A stretch of DNA of 64,000 nt from Sorghum bicolor (GCF_000003195.3 NC_012870.2:7308501-7372500); one strand, 5' to 3'. Positions 1-11,553 are shown, counted from the first letter of the stretch. A program made the numbers and translations. Notes: generated by a model from the letters alone, not told the origin.

Positions 1-3000
1 AATCTGCAGTTTCCTTGATGCGCGCACTACTGAGCTTGAGACCGATGCTTACCCAGCTCTGGATGAGTTGACATCCAAGGTGAGTGGATATGCTCGTATA
101 CTGTGTTCCATTAGTATGCACTTGATTTGAACATCCTATTGTGTTTTAATAAAGTTTGAGCATCCTAGAAACATGATATGAGTTATTTTAAATAACATTC
201 AAAAGATGTGCTAATTGCATGATGCAGAAATGTCCTATTTTACTCTTTTTTCATAAGTGAAATTTAAATATATATATATATTTGGATATTGGATAAAGTA
301 ATCTTGCGCAATCACATTTTGTTACTTATGTGTAGGGGACTAGGTAGAGTTATCATTATTCAGTAGGAATTGCTACACAGAATTACAATGAAAGATTGCA
401 ACAACATTTACCTTTATTTTATTTATCCTACCTCCCATCTGATCAGAGATATTTTTGCGTCAATTTAGTACTCCCTCCGTTCAAAATTATAAGTCGCTTT
501 GACTTTTTTTTAGTAACATAGCAAATTTGATGTACGAAAAAAGTCAAAGTGACTTATAATTTGGAACAGAGGGAGTAGCAATCAAATTTACATGCTGGTT
601 TGCAAGTAAGGCTAAAAAAATACTAACAATGTTACTTTTTTCGGCATGCTAGTCTTAAAACATGGGCAGTATAAGTCATGGTTGTGGAACACAGTTTTCA
701 GTTCAGTCTAACAGATGACGTGCTGTATGATTTAGCTTCATTCAGTTCCAACATAATATTAGCTATGTTGCATGGAGGGCCCTAGAATAAACTAAACTTG
801 CATTTGTAAGTAGTATTGGCAAAGCCTGCAAATCTATCTCCTTGCCAACAACATATGTTTCCAACTTCCCGTACAGCCATGAAGGCATGTCAGGCTAAGA
901 TCTTTCTAATTCCTTGTTGCATCATCTTCATACATTCTGTTTACCAATTTCTCCGTGTTAAGCCGAGCTGTTGTGGGCATCGCAGATCAGCAGCCGTAAC
1001 TTGGATAGGGTACGGAAGTTGAAAAGCGGCATGACAAGATTGACTGCTAGGGTTCAGAAGGTCTGGTTCCGGTTTGTCATACCTCATTTGGTTTGCTACC
1101 TTATACTTTTCTGTACAGTTTTTTTTGGGGGTATTTTCTTTAGAATGTGATCATTTGGGTTGTTCACTGTTCTGAATGTCATGTTGCAATGTCAATTCTC
1201 CTGCTTTGTGCAAGCTTAGTTCTGATCATGGGCCATGCCACTGTAAGAGGCTAGATAGTTGTGACAGAAAGTGCTTTCTCGTTTTGGCCTTGTGGGATTG
1301 ACATGCTTACAGACTTCAGGGGCATGAATTTTTTCCTTATTAGGTTCAATTTATTCATTTCAATAGCAGAAGTTAACATGTAGATGTTGTTAGTTATCAT
1401 GAAAGTGATTTGCTTTGAATTATCTTAGTTTTGTACTATATTGTTTGTCTTAAAATGCTTAATGGGATTGAACATTTAGTTTCCTGAAAAATATATTCTT
1501 TAAAATTGAACCAACAGAAATTGGTTCAGCCCTCTGAGTAAGATGTTCACAATGTAGCCATGTATGAGCTAATTGTGTATGATGTATGCCTTCTATTGAT
1601 GTGTTAGGTATATTTTCTTCTGTACTGCCATTTGAGGTGCAGTTTTCATTTATACCACCAGTCCGTGTCAATGATGAGTAGAACCAGACCCCACATGTAA
1701 TTGACTATCTTGATAGTATAACTGAAAATTGCCTCCCAAATGATGGTATAAATAAAAATTCCCCTTAGTGATATTTTATTTCATGACATTAGTATTCTTG
1801 GTGAATAGTGATATGCTATTAGCACTGCTTCTCTTCGTGGTTTAGGAATCACAAGATGTTCTCTATTTGCCAGGTGAGAGATGAGCTTGAACAATTATTG
1901 GATGATGATGACGACATGGCTGATCTTTACTTGTCTAGAAAGTTGGCTGGGGCATCTTCCCCTGTCAGTGGTTCTGGTGGACCAAATTGGTTCCCTGCAT
2001 CCCCAACTATTGGTTCAAAAATATCAAGAGCAAGCAGAGCTAGTGCAGCTACTGTGCATGGAAATGAGAATGACGTTGAAGAGCTAGAGATGTTGCTAGA
2101 GGTTTGTATTTTGTTCCTTTACCTGACAGACATAACTTATCAGTTGTCATTATCTTGGTTGAGTACTTAAAGATATTATAATCTGCAGGCATATTTCATG
2201 CAAATTGATGGCACATTAAACAAATTGACAACGGTAAGTTGGTGCAGCTGATTTTAAGTTTTACAGCATCACAATAGACTAGCAAAGCCTGCCCTTATGC
2301 TGCTGTTCACATGGGTATTGTTTAAATTCTAATGCTGAAAGAGAACTTTTAGGATTTAGCTCTGTGTTGATATTGTATTTGTTTGCAACACCTTTCAGCT
2401 GAGAGAGTACATCGATGACACAGAAGATTACATTAATATCCAGGTAATGTTGCCCCGTATAGATGCATACTGCATTTTATGTTTTGACCATTCAGTTTCT
2501 AAATACATTTTGTTTTTTCTTCTTTTGCCGTGCAGCTTGATAACCACCGTAATCAGTTGATTCAGGTATAATTTGCAATAAACTGGACCTCATCATGTTA
2601 CTCTTTGCTAGAGATGTAGAATTTTCAGAATTACGGATTGATTTTAGACAGGTGTCACTTTTAGTAGTTTGATGTGTAATCACTTGGTGCTGAATGTGCA
2701 TTCCGTATCATATCACTCAAGCAAAGTCCTGAGTAATACTTGTTGCATTTTTGCACTCTTTCAGAATAACATATTTTTCGTTTGGTACCTGCAGCTAGAG
2801 TTGTTCTTGAGTTCTGGTACCGTCTGCCTGTCGCTGTACTCATTAGTTGCTGGAGTCTTTGGTATGAATATTCCGTATACCTGGAATGACGGCCATGGAT
2901 ACATCTTCAAATGGGTAAGTTTCTACTCGCAATACGGCACATATAATGATGCGCTTGGTGTAACTTGTTCCTCCCGTGACAGGTGGTTATTGTATCAGGG

Positions 3001-3069
3001 CTTGTTTGTGCCTTTATGTTTATCTCCATTGTTGCGTATGCGAGACACAAGGGTCTCGTCGGATCCTGA
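1..3069 (+). CDS. MRS2/MGT (CorA-type) magnesium transporter, 3' part
   Basis: This is the C-terminal 235 residues of a plant MRS2/MGT protein; the 5' exons lie left of the window. Exons read as 1-79, 986-1060, 1874-2101, 2189-2233, 2399-2443, 2536-2565, 2795-2914 and 2983-3069, all with GT-AG borders and continuous frame, ending in TGA. Seen in the sequence: a cytosolic helical region ([20 protein letters not shown]), a Ser/Pro-rich linker, the first membrane segment ending in the signature motif GMNIPYTW, then a second membrane segment ([20 protein letters not shown]) and a short basic tail. In this family a homopentamer forms the Mg2+ channel, and GMN lies at the pore mouth. The small exons of 15, 15, 10 and 40 codons keep frame throughout, so the copy looks functional. 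The exact MRS2 paralogue and its membrane (plasma membrane, tonoplast or plastid) cannot be told from this fragment. Confidence 0.93.
471..575. mobile_element. Stowaway-like MITE in MRS2 intron
   Basis: A 105-bp fold-back begins CTCCCTCCGTTCAAAATTAT and ends with the inverted equivalent ATAATTTGGAACAGAGGGAG. It is flanked by TA on both sides (469-470 and 576-577), as expected for Tc1/mariner-type Stowaway elements. It lies in the intron between the first two visible MRS2 exons and does not touch a splice site. Confidence 0.88.
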
Positions 3070-3806
3070 ATAGCTGAAATAACCGCGACTTGCTTCCCTC
3101 AACTGTAAATTTGAGCCAGTGAGCATCGACTTTGCGGGGTGATTCATCTCTTGTACCAAATTCGGTAGTATCAAATTGGAGATGTTGAATAGGAACTATA
3201 ACAGGAAAAAGTTAATGCAAAAAGGAAATATATTATGATTGCCCCCTGTTTCATAATGTTTCCATCGAAAGATTCATCAAGAAATCATGTTGTTAGCTAG
3301 GTACCTCTTTCTGAAATGATTTTCATTACTATGCACAAGTGTCTGCATTATCTTTTTTTTTAAAAAAATGCTGCGTTATATTTGAATTTTTGTTTAGTAC
3401 GTGCTAGCAGAGCTTACTTAAATTGCATTTTTTACTGCTGCTTCTGTATGTTGTATGTTTCGTAATACTGAAGCTCCATTTTCCATGTGGAATCTAAATC
3501 CCTGCACGAATTAGTGGTAGCACGATGGCACTACCAAACGTGACAATATATTCTCCTGTAGTTAGATGTCTAGAGCGGTTTGCCACAGGTAGAAAACCTT
3601 AGTTTTCATTTTTTTTTTCTTGTAAATGTCAATGCCAATACCAACCAACATACAGATTACAGAGTACGTAGGTGCGAATTATATGCGTGAAGGACAAACA
3701 CGAGCTGCTAAGAGGCCCGAGGTCCAGAGCGGAAGAAAGCCCATCCGATGTATACTTCTTCGAGAGCCTTTATTTATCCCCTCATTGAGATTTGCACCCA
3801 AACGAA
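3070..3806. other. 3' flank between MRS2 and the response regulator
   Basis: This is the 3' UTR and downstream spacer of the MRS2 gene, running into the 3' end of the convergent response-regulator gene. It is AT-rich. I see no convincing ORF or repeat in it. Confidence 0.5.
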
Positions 3807-3872
3807 GAGCTAAGCAAGAATTGTATTTTGCCAATTTGGCAAGAAAATACGGATGAGCTTCTCCTTGGACAG
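3807..3872 (-). pseudogene. Decayed tandem copy of response-regulator exon 4
   Basis: Read on the minus strand, this 66-bp stretch repeats the last exon of the neighbouring response regulator. LSKEKLIRI is kept, then a small insertion breaks the frame before a tail equivalent to ILA and a stop. It lies directly downstream of the intact exon, in the same orientation, so it is a short tandem duplication (about 55 to 65 bp in common) that has since diverged. Confidence 0.8.
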
Positions 3873-3883
3873 CAAACAGAGAG

Positions 3884-4679
3884 CTAAGCGAGATTGAATT
3901 TGGCAAGAATACGGACGAGCTTCTCCTTGGACAGTGGCTGCAAACACACATGCACGATGTTATCAGGAAATGATCACCGAGTCTTGTTCAAAGGAACGAT
4001 CGTTCATCAGATCCGCTCAAATTTACACTGCCAACCGATCCCCTCTACAAGAGTGAAACTTTGTAGTGTCAGTGTGTGACCTTGGGCGTGAAGTCGTCGG
4101 CCCCGGCCTTGAGGAACGCGTCGACGTCTGACGGGAAGGTGTCGCTGGACAGCCCGACGATCGGCGTCGTGACGCCCATGGCCCTAATCTGCCGCGTCGC
4201 CTGCGCGCAAGCACGCCGGCGCCGGCGGGGGCAGACCAAGTCAGCTCGGCGCACCAGTTAAATGGCAAAGCGCCACGCGCTGCAGTTAGCGCGGACACAT
4301 CGATCGATGTGAATTGTGGGGTTAGCTCGCGCGCGCGCTCACGCATATGGCATGACGCACCTCGCGTCCGTCCATGACGGGCATCTTCCCGTCGGTGATG
4401 ATGAGGTCGTAGGCGCCGGCGGCACCGCCATCCCGAACGCGCCGTACCGCCTCGGCGCCGGTCCTCGCCTCGTCCAGCTCCACGCCGCCGACGGCCGACC
4501 TCAGCAGCGCCCTCGCCAGAACCTGCAGCAGCCAGCAGGCGTTGCACGCCGGCCGGGCGACTTAGCTACTCGCTAGTTTTTTGAGTGACCATCGAACACT
4601 TCGCACATACCCTGTGGATCTCCTCGTCCTCGACGAGGAGGACCCTGATCGCCTTGCGCTCCGCCGCCGCGCAGGCCAT
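3884..4679 (-). CDS. Type-C two-component response regulator (ARR22/ORR-like), 134 aa
   Basis: Four exons on the minus strand (4679-4611, 4522-4361, 4200-4081, 3937-3884) join in frame to a protein that is only a receiver domain. Visible residues are the acidic pair E17-D18 (VLLVEDEE), the phospho-acceptor D67 (LIITDGKMPVMDG), the Ser switch position S95 (GLSSD), K117 (DDFTPK) and a C-terminal helix PLSKEKLVRILAKFNLA. There is no DNA-binding output domain. That fits type-C regulators, which in the family act in His-to-Asp phosphorelay with phosphotransfer proteins and can act as phosphatases or sinks. If the third intron were retained, exon 3 would read KVTH and stop, giving 120 residues. I prefer the spliced form because exon 4 restores the conserved C-terminus, although its donor (AAG|GTCACA) is weak. 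The ATG at 4677-4679 sits just before the conserved IRVLLVEDE strand. Confidence 0.88.
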
Positions 4680-5840
4680 TGCAGCCTTGCAGGACGCTCG
4701 ACGCCTTGACCAGACCTCAACGCCCGGCCCACTCAAGCGCGATGCTTTGTCAGTTAGGCCGGCCGGCAAACGGCAGTAGCAGGCGTTTAAGTAGCCGGTG
4801 GAAGATCTGACGACGCGCCGATGGCTCCGGCTGCCTGCCTGCCTGCCGGGACAAGAAACATTGCACACGGAGAGGCTCATGGCTGCCGCCTCGCTCTACG
4901 CAATCTACCAGCTAGCGCCCGGCTCGTTTCGGCAAAGTCGCCAAGGCTCCATGTGCCCATGACCTGATTCAGTTCGTCGTCGCGCTGTGCGTGTGCGTGT
5001 GCGTGTGTGGCTCCCAGCACTCAGAGGCGTACGCGATCGGGGAGGGGACGGAACGGTACCACTTGCCCGATGCATCAATGGACGCGATGCGAGCTGGGTG
5101 TTCCAAACCACACGCGACATGGCGTGGTTACTGCGATCGGCAAGGGCTACCGCTTTGAGGGGGGTCAGTCATCAGTGGCGATCCAAGCCGAGGATCGCCG
5201 GCCTCGGCTGTTTGCCCGGACAAATGCTAAATCTGGCGGTACGTGGATGCGCGAATAATTAGGCGGCCTGCCTGCTCCGCGTCTGTCTCGGCCGCTAGCA
5301 GTAGCAGCGGCAAGTGGCCTGCCTAAAACCCCCCTATGGCGCTCGAGATCTTTCGGGGGATCCTGTGGCAGCGCCTGCTTGATCCGACGACGGCGGCGAG
5401 GCAAGAGGTAGCTGCAGGGTTACGATCGGACCGGCGACAGCCACAGATGCATCATTGAATGTCCAACGTAGGAATCACCGAATCGGCGTCTCTCTGCTCG
5501 CTATGTGTCGCGTACTCGCACACCACACGTCAGGCTACAACAGGCCCGGACGAACGGGCGAACGGCAGAGAGGGATCGTCTGATTCAGAGCGAGATTTTG
5601 GGCTGCTACGCAATGGTTGCCAGGAAAGAGGCCCAGTAGTCGTCCTTCGAACGTCACTCCGGCAAGGAGATCCCAATTCCCAGTAGCCCACGGCTAGTTC
5701 TCGCGGCCGAACCTTTGCCACTGCGAACTGAGCTCGGTTAAGGTAGAAAGTGCCTATCAGTTATTAGTTAGAGATATAAAGAGTGCGGTGTTTTTCTCAA
5801 AAAAAAAGTTATTAGTTGGATTTAACAAGGGTGCAATCTT
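4680..5840. other. Upstream region of the response regulator
   Basis: GC-rich spacer upstream of the minus-strand response regulator. It contains a short GTGTGC repeat near 4985-5010. Open frames exist on both strands, but none shows a recognisable domain and they look like products of base composition. It probably holds the promoter; no clear TATA box was assigned. Confidence 0.45.
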
Positions 5841-5844
5841 TTCA

Positions 5845-6085
5845 GTAATACTCTCTATATCTCTAAATAAAATATTCCTAGAGTTGACATAGGTCTATTT
5901 TTTAAAAACTTTGACCAAATTTCAAGAAAAATCTATCAAAATTTATGACATCTAATTAGCATCATTAGATATATCATAGAATATACTTTCATAATATACT
6001 CAATTTAATAGCATATATGTTGTTACTCTTTCATATAAAGATAGTCAGATCTAATAATTTAATTTGCATAGATTTTAGAAATTGG
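5845..6085. mobile_element. Degenerate Stowaway-like sequence
   Basis: AT-rich stretch starting with a CTCTCTATATCTC-like end, followed by text typical of Stowaway interiors (TTGACCAAATTTCAAG, ATCATTAGATATATCATAGAATATA). The right terminal repeat is not clear, so borders are approximate. Confidence 0.4.
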
Positions 6086-6295
6086 TTTATTTTAGGACAG
6101 ATAACTCGATTGTTGACAATAAAGGATTTCTTGATCTATCTCATACTTTGTCAATCTCAAGATTTCTTTCACTGAAAAGAAAATCTCAAGATTTGCTCAT
6201 CCAAGTCAATCTCTCCAAGGTACTCTTATGAGGGGCTAGCTGTTTGGATGAACTAGGACTAACAATTAGTTCTATTAGTTTCTATGAGTAACTTA

Positions 6296-6575
6296 GAGCA
6301 TCTCCAACAGTTAGGCATTTGCGTTTGACATTCTTGTTTTTTTAATAAAAATCTCGAAAACACGTATCCAACAATTTTGCATCTTGGATTTCATTTTGGG
6401 CAAGCTGCCATTTACCTGGTCAAGCTGTGCATATATGCAAACCGCCGGAGCACTTGGCAAACGCGATCGCCACGAATCCCGCGCTACTCCCTCGCACAAA
6501 AATTTCGCGGCAAGTCAAGTTGGGTCCACAATTTGGTAAATGCCAAATCAATTTTGCAAAACTCTTGGAGATGAC
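6296..6575. mobile_element. MITE with GAGCATCTCCAAC-type ends
   Basis: The left end reads GAGCATCTCCAACAGTT, preceded by TTA. The right end, inverted, reads GTCATCTCCAAGAGTTTTGC and is followed by TTG. This is the same family as the element at 10724-11020. It appears to sit inside another element, because related CTGTTTGGAT and ACAATTAGTTCTA motifs occur on both sides (about 6240-6280 and 6700-6770). Confidence 0.55.
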
Positions 6576-7800
6576 TTGTTTTTCTCCTCCCCATTTCGTT
6601 TTGGGAGTTGACAAACTACAACAAATGACAAAGAAAAAATGTCAAACTGAATGATTAGTGGCATTAACAACTAGTCCATAATTAGTGGGCTATGAGTTAG
6701 TTGGCCTGTTTGGATACTTGGGGACTACAAATTAGGCAACTAATTGTTAGTTCTATGAATCAAACAGGACCTAAATGAGATATACGTACCTACCTTCTTA
6801 GGGATAAGTGTGCATGCAAGTATATACGTTTGCGTGTGGGTTTTGTAAAACAAACAAAAAAGAAACGCTCGCCACTAAAATCAGCAACGGCGTCAATTGC
6901 CAACCAGCTGCCAACGGCACTGGCACGCAACAACCACCTGAACGCCTCCCGGAACCGGAAGGGACCCCGAGCAACGCGCCCGGCAGTAGCCCAAGAGGAC
7001 GCTGTCAGTTGACCCGCCAGCCCCCGCCGTTCGCCTGCCGCTCGCGTCCCCGGCCGCCACGCACGTCGCCTACGCGGGGAACCCGCGGGTGAGTGGCCGC
7101 CGCCGCCGCCGCGCCGGCAGCTTGGCCACGCGATCGAGCGCGCGCGGCATGGATGCCGCGACCCTGTTACAGCCCAGAGCTACGTGGCCGCCGGCCGGTG
7201 TATACGCCGACACCGTCTAGCTAGAGCCGGCCGCCGGGCCGTCCTCTGGCCTCCTATACGGTCGACGACGCACTGGATGCTCCGGCGCAAGCCAGGCCGT
7301 GCCACCGCGAATGCTAATGGTACGCTGCAAGAAATAAAGCTGGCGATGTGGGCGTTCCAGAGTTCAGATAATGCTGGTGGTGGCTGGTGCCGGAGTCTCC
7401 TTGCTCCACGGCACGTACTGCAAGTACCGCCGGCAACTGGACATGGCACAGTTTTGTTCACAGAACAGATCGAATGGATTTCCAGCATTTTCTCTCCCTC
7501 CCGGCCCTCTCGTCATGGACTGATTTTAACGGCTGACCCACCCACCGAGCGCATCCAGCCGCGGCCACTCACCTGCCTCCGCCTGCCTTGATTCCAGACT
7601 TGGACACCACGCACGCACGCACGGACGCACGGTACGGACGCAACTTGGCGTTCACTCCAGTCTCTCTGCCCTAACGGCAAAAGGAAAAACCATGTCGTGC
7701 TCGTGCGCAAAAAAGGTGTCAGGTTCCAAGACATGTACGCCCACATCTCCGCCCGCTCCGGGGATTCCTACCAACCGCCAATCAGCTACATGCTGGCTAA
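6576..7800. other. Gene-poor spacer
   Basis: The first 200 bases are AT-rich repeat-like sequence. From about 6880 to 7760 the sequence is GC-rich, with overlapping open frames on both strands, CG-rich microsatellite-like tracts (7085-7110) and an ACGC-rich run near 7605-7640. No protein family is recognisable. It may be old promoter or gene-fragment sequence. Confidence 0.4.
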
Positions 7801-8294
7801 GGCCTTGTTAAGTTCAAAAAAAAAATGGTTTTGAGTATTATAGTATTTTCATTTGTATTTGATAAATTTTATTTAATTATAGGCTAATTAGGTTCAAAAA
7901 ATTCATCTCGTAAATTCCAGACAAACTATACAATTAGATTTTATTTTCATCTACTCCCTCCGTCCCAGATTATAAGTCAATCCAAGAATCTTGGAGAGTC
8001 AAAGTTTTTCAAGTTTGACCAAATTTATATAGAAAAATAATAACATTTTTGGTACCAACCAAGTATCATTAGATTCTTTGTTAGTTATATTTTCATAGTG
8101 TACCTATTTTATGACACAAATCTTTATATTTTTCTCTATATTTTTTTGTCAAACTTAAAAATGCTTTGACTCTCCAAGATTCTTGTAATGACTTATAATT
8201 TGGAACGGAGGGAGTATATTTAATGCTTTATGCATGCGTCTAAAGATTTGATATGACGAGAAATCTTGAAAAAAATTGGGAACTGAACGAGGCC
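7801..8294. mobile_element. Tourist/PIF-like MITE (GGCCTTGTT family) interrupted by a Stowaway
   Basis: The ends are GGCCTTGTTAAGTTC on the left and the inverted GAACTGAACGAGGCC on the right, with TAA on both sides (7798-7800 and 8295-8297). The interior carries family text such as AAATTCATCTCGTAAATT and ATTTAATGCTTTATGCATGC. The element is split at 7953/8215 by a complete Stowaway MITE. Seven other copies of this family lie in the window (two of them form the dimer at 9351-9805). Confidence 0.85.
7954..8214. mobile_element. Stowaway-like MITE nested in a Tourist-like MITE
   Basis: A 261-bp element with ends CTCCCTCCGTCCCAGATTAT and, inverted, CTCCCTCCGTTCCAAATTAT. The subterminal arms CCAAGAATCTTGGAGAGTCA and TGACTCTCCAAGATTCTTG pair well. 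TA is duplicated at 7952-7953 and 8215-8216. Removing the insert and one TA restores continuous sequence of the host MITE. Confidence 0.92.
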
Positions 8295-9350
8295 TAAATC
8301 CACACAATAGACCAAGGGAGGGTGTCATCGATCGTTCTTTGACAAACCGATTCACAATCAATCCTTGTTCTGAAAATTACTGTTGACTGATTTATTGTGA
8401 GAGAAAAACACTACTTACTAGCAGAAGAAAAAATACGGAGAAGCGAACATGCTCTATTGTTGGAGATCACTACAGCGTGGTCTGTGCTGCAGTAAGCTCA
8501 GTGCGCAAGCTGGGGATTACCACAGCACCACCTACTGTAAACTACTAATAGTAGTATTCATTATAGTATTCTCATTAATAGTGATAATATCAGACAAAAT
8601 ACGTTTACCTTACTCGATCAGGCGGCTGCACACAAATTGGCATTGTGAGCCGAGGGTCACCTTTACCCTATCTTGAGCTCTTGAGACTACGTGGCTCTGT
8701 TCGGTCGTCGCGACCGGGCACGGTTGGCTGCTTGCTGCCGCTCCCTTCAACCGCCGTTAGAGCTCAGCTGAGAAAAAGGTCGGTCGAGGCGAGGAGCAGA
8801 GACGCAGCCGCAGGCAGAGAATCCGGGTGCAGGCCGCTGGAGATGTCGCTGGACCACGGCCACGGCCCACGGGGTCCCAGCCCGCTTCCCTCTCACGCGT
8901 TTCGTTTCGTTTCATCATTTTCATCAGCGGGCCTGTGCCTGCGTACTGTAGCAGATTTCGAAGTACTACCAGAATCATTCCCGCAATTACTTGCCCATCC
9001 CCGACTAATTCCAGACTTAAAATAAAGCCGTTTCGTTGATATGGGATGCCTTTTCTCCTGTCTGCTTCAGTCCTTCCATTGACGTCATCATCATAAGCGA
9101 CGAGACCTGACACAACCCTTTTCCTTAAACCAGAGACCTGATGCTACCATAAACTGAGAGCTTCCCAGTGCGTCTATTTATTTTTATATTTTTTTCTACT
9201 ATTTTTATCTGAAGAAACCAAAGCCACGTTATCTACAGCAGTTTCAGAAAGCTGCTTTCCGGCCGCAGTTTCACAATCAGATATGGCACTACAGAGCAGC
9301 ACAACGTATTGCCTGCAGCTGGAGCGCCGGTCTTCTTTTTTTTCCGCTAG
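8295..9350. other. Spacer with no recognised gene
   Basis: AT-rich to 8640, then a GC-richer stretch (8640-9110) with open frames on both strands that match no family I know. No repeat borders were found. Confidence 0.4.
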
Positions 9351-9805
9351 GGCCTTGTTTAGATGTGAAAAAATTCGGATTTCGCTACTGTAGCAATTTC
9401 GTTTGTTTGTGGTAAATATTATCTAATTATAGACTAACTAAGGTCAAAAGATTCGTCTCACGATTTACAGTCAAACTATGTGATTAGTTTTTATTTTTGT
9501 CTATATTTAATGCTTCATTCATGTGCCGTAAGATTCGATGTGATAGGGAATCTTGAAAACTTTTTGGATTTAGTTCCGAAAAAATTTCGGATTTCAGCAC
9601 TGTAGTATTTTCATTTTTATTTGACAAATATTATCTAATTATATACTAACTAGGCTCCAAAGATTCATCTCGTGATTTACAGATAAACTGTGCAATTAGT
9701 TTTTATTTTCATCTATATCTAATGCTTCATAAATATGCTTCAAGATTTGATGTGATGGGGAATCTTGAAAAGTTTTTGGTTTTTGGGGTGAACTAAACAA
9801 AACCC
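9351..9805. mobile_element. Dimeric GGCCTTGTTTAG-family MITE
   Basis: Two head-to-tail copies of the family (about 9351-9575 and 9576-9805) lie between one left end, GGCCTTGTTTAGATGTG, and one right end, GTGAACTAAACAAAACCC. TAG flanks both sides. Each half carries the same body in the same order: a CTGTAG tract, TATCTAATTATA, a CTAACTA tract, CTCACGATTTACAG or CTCGTGATTTACAG, TTTAATGCTTCAT and GGGAATCTTGAAAA. The inner junction (GATTTAGTTCCGAAAAAATT) keeps a degraded end, so this is a tandem dimer. Confidence 0.8.
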
Positions 9806-9866
9806 TAGTTAGCATCACCATGAGCTGACGGCCATGGATGCCAGAGCAAAGTGTCTTTGCAAGCAA

Positions 9867-10108
9867 GGCCTTGTTTAGTTTACCCCAAAAACCAAAAAGT
9901 TTTTAAAATACCTCGTCACATCGAATCTTGTGGCACTTGCATGAAGTATTAAATATAGACGAAAACAAAAACTAATTATACAGTTTAACTGTAAATCGCA
10001 AGACGAATGTTTTGATCCTAGTTAGTCTATAATTGAATAATATTTATCACAAACAAACAAAAGTATTACAGTAGCGAAATTCAAAAAATTTCGCATCTAA
10101 ACAAGGCC
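9867..10108. mobile_element. GGCCTTGTTTAG-family MITE, inverted relative to its neighbour
   Basis: A full 242-bp copy with ends GGCCTTGTTTAGTTTACC and ATCTAAACAAGGCC. Its body is the reverse complement of the halves at 9351-9805, and only 61 bp separate them, so the pair could fold into a long hairpin. The flanks are CAA and AAA, an imperfect target duplication. Confidence 0.85.
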
Positions 10109-10723
10109 AAAACTGATGAACTGAAACGACCTGCTCTTCTCCATCCACATAAGAAAAGGCAAAGAGAAAGGAGAGTTGCTGCTATGAGTCATGTGAATGT
10201 TTTCTCGCATGGGGGGATCTCAACCGTCGCACTGAAAACCTCAGAGTCACCGGTGGCAGTTTGTCACGTCTAGCTACAGCTACAGCTAGCAATCAGGTCT
10301 TGGTAAAAACTAGCTACTAGTAGGCCGTTAAACTTTATCATATATATATATATATATATACAAAGTATTGAATATATATTATTTACAAAATTAAAAACAT
10401 AATTAGAGAATAATTTATGAAATGATTTTAAAGTCTAATTCGTCTATAATTAAACATTAATTATCAAATAAAACAACAATATTACAATACCTATTAAACT
10501 TTAACACCACCAACCAAACATCTCTAATATGCTATTGCCATGGACTTGATTGCTGGAGATGTCCAAAAGAAAAAGGACTAGCATCAATGTCACCTGAAAT
10601 TGGCGTTTTTGTGAGCAAGTTGAGCGAAAGCTACGTACAGGACGTTGAATAATCTATCTATCTACTCGATCATGTCACGGAACCTATAGTCGTTTTATAC
10701 ATTCTATCTCTTTACATCCCTAA
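10109..10723. other. AT-rich spacer with a TA microsatellite and a decayed MITE
   Basis: A TA dinucleotide run lies at about 10340-10361. The stretch 10325-10510 resembles a decayed relative of the GGCCTTGTTTAG MITEs (AAAGTCTAATTCGTCTATAA, then ACAATATTACAATACC), but without good ends. No gene is evident. Confidence 0.45.
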
Positions 10724-11020
10724 GAGCATCTCCAACCGTTTTGCATAATTGGTTTGGCAAATGAGGGAGTTTGCCAAGTATCAAAAAAATATGGCAAAGG
10801 TGAAAAGAGGCAATCTCCAATGGTTTGATATTAATCACTTCGCGGCAATTTCCCAATGCCAAGTGTGAATAGGTTTGTCATATATGCCAATCCTTCATCT
10901 CTTTTTGCCAAGTTAACAAAATTGCAAAGTCTAAATGCCAAACCGTTGGATAAGTGTTTTTAAGACTTTTTTGCAAATACATGAATGCAAAGCTTATTTG
11001 CAAAACGGTTGGGGATGCTG
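10724..11020. mobile_element. Tourist/PIF-like MITE with GAGCATCTCCAACC ends
   Basis: A 297-bp element whose ends are GAGCATCTCCAACCGTTTTG and, inverted, CAGCATCCCCAACCGTTTTG. TAA is present at 10721-10723 and again at 11021-11023. The interior repeats TTTGCCAAGT and TTTGGCAAA-like words. It lies about 0.8 kb upstream of the DRIP-type gene. Confidence 0.88.
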
Positions 11021-11545
11021 TAATTGTCATTTTTTATTTCCACATTGTAAATTTAATTGGATTTTATACAAAATACATACAATATTTATACCTCTAAACA
11101 AATTTATTATAAAAATAAATTCAACGACCTATCTAATGATATTATTTTATACCATAAATATTAATATTTTTATATATATTAGTCAAAGTTATTTCTTAAG
11201 AAGCAAAAATGACAGTTATTTAGCGAGAAAGAGAATACCAATTATCTTATTGTTTTTTTACAACAATTTTCTTATAGTTACTAGTACAAAGAGTTTCAAC
11301 AATGTTGAGTGTGCTAGCAAGTCAGCTGGAAAATTCTTTCTTTCGTCGATTTGTTTAGCGGTGAGTGAAAGCATTTCTCTAATATACATAGATATAGAGA
11401 AAAAAAAACTCGCAATACGTCTTCCTACGTGGCGCCTACGTGGGCGTACACGACGTCCAGCGGAGCTAGAAATTCTCCTGGCCCCCGGGGGCTGCGCCGC
11501 TACGCGAACCCGGCGACGCCCACACGAAATCCCCCGCTTCCCCTC

Positions 11546-11553
11546 TATTTATA
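11546..11553 (+). promoter_or_regulatory. Probable TATA box of the DRIP-type gene
   Basis: TATTTATA stands in a pyrimidine-rich context 299 bp upstream of the ATG at 11852, which would place transcription start near 11575-11585. Assigned by position and motif only. Confidence 0.5.

Noticed and set aside
4023..4547. 174-codon minus-strand frame through the response-regulator locus
   Set aside because: It reads the second exon in the wrong frame. The receiver motifs appear only in the spliced four-exon model.
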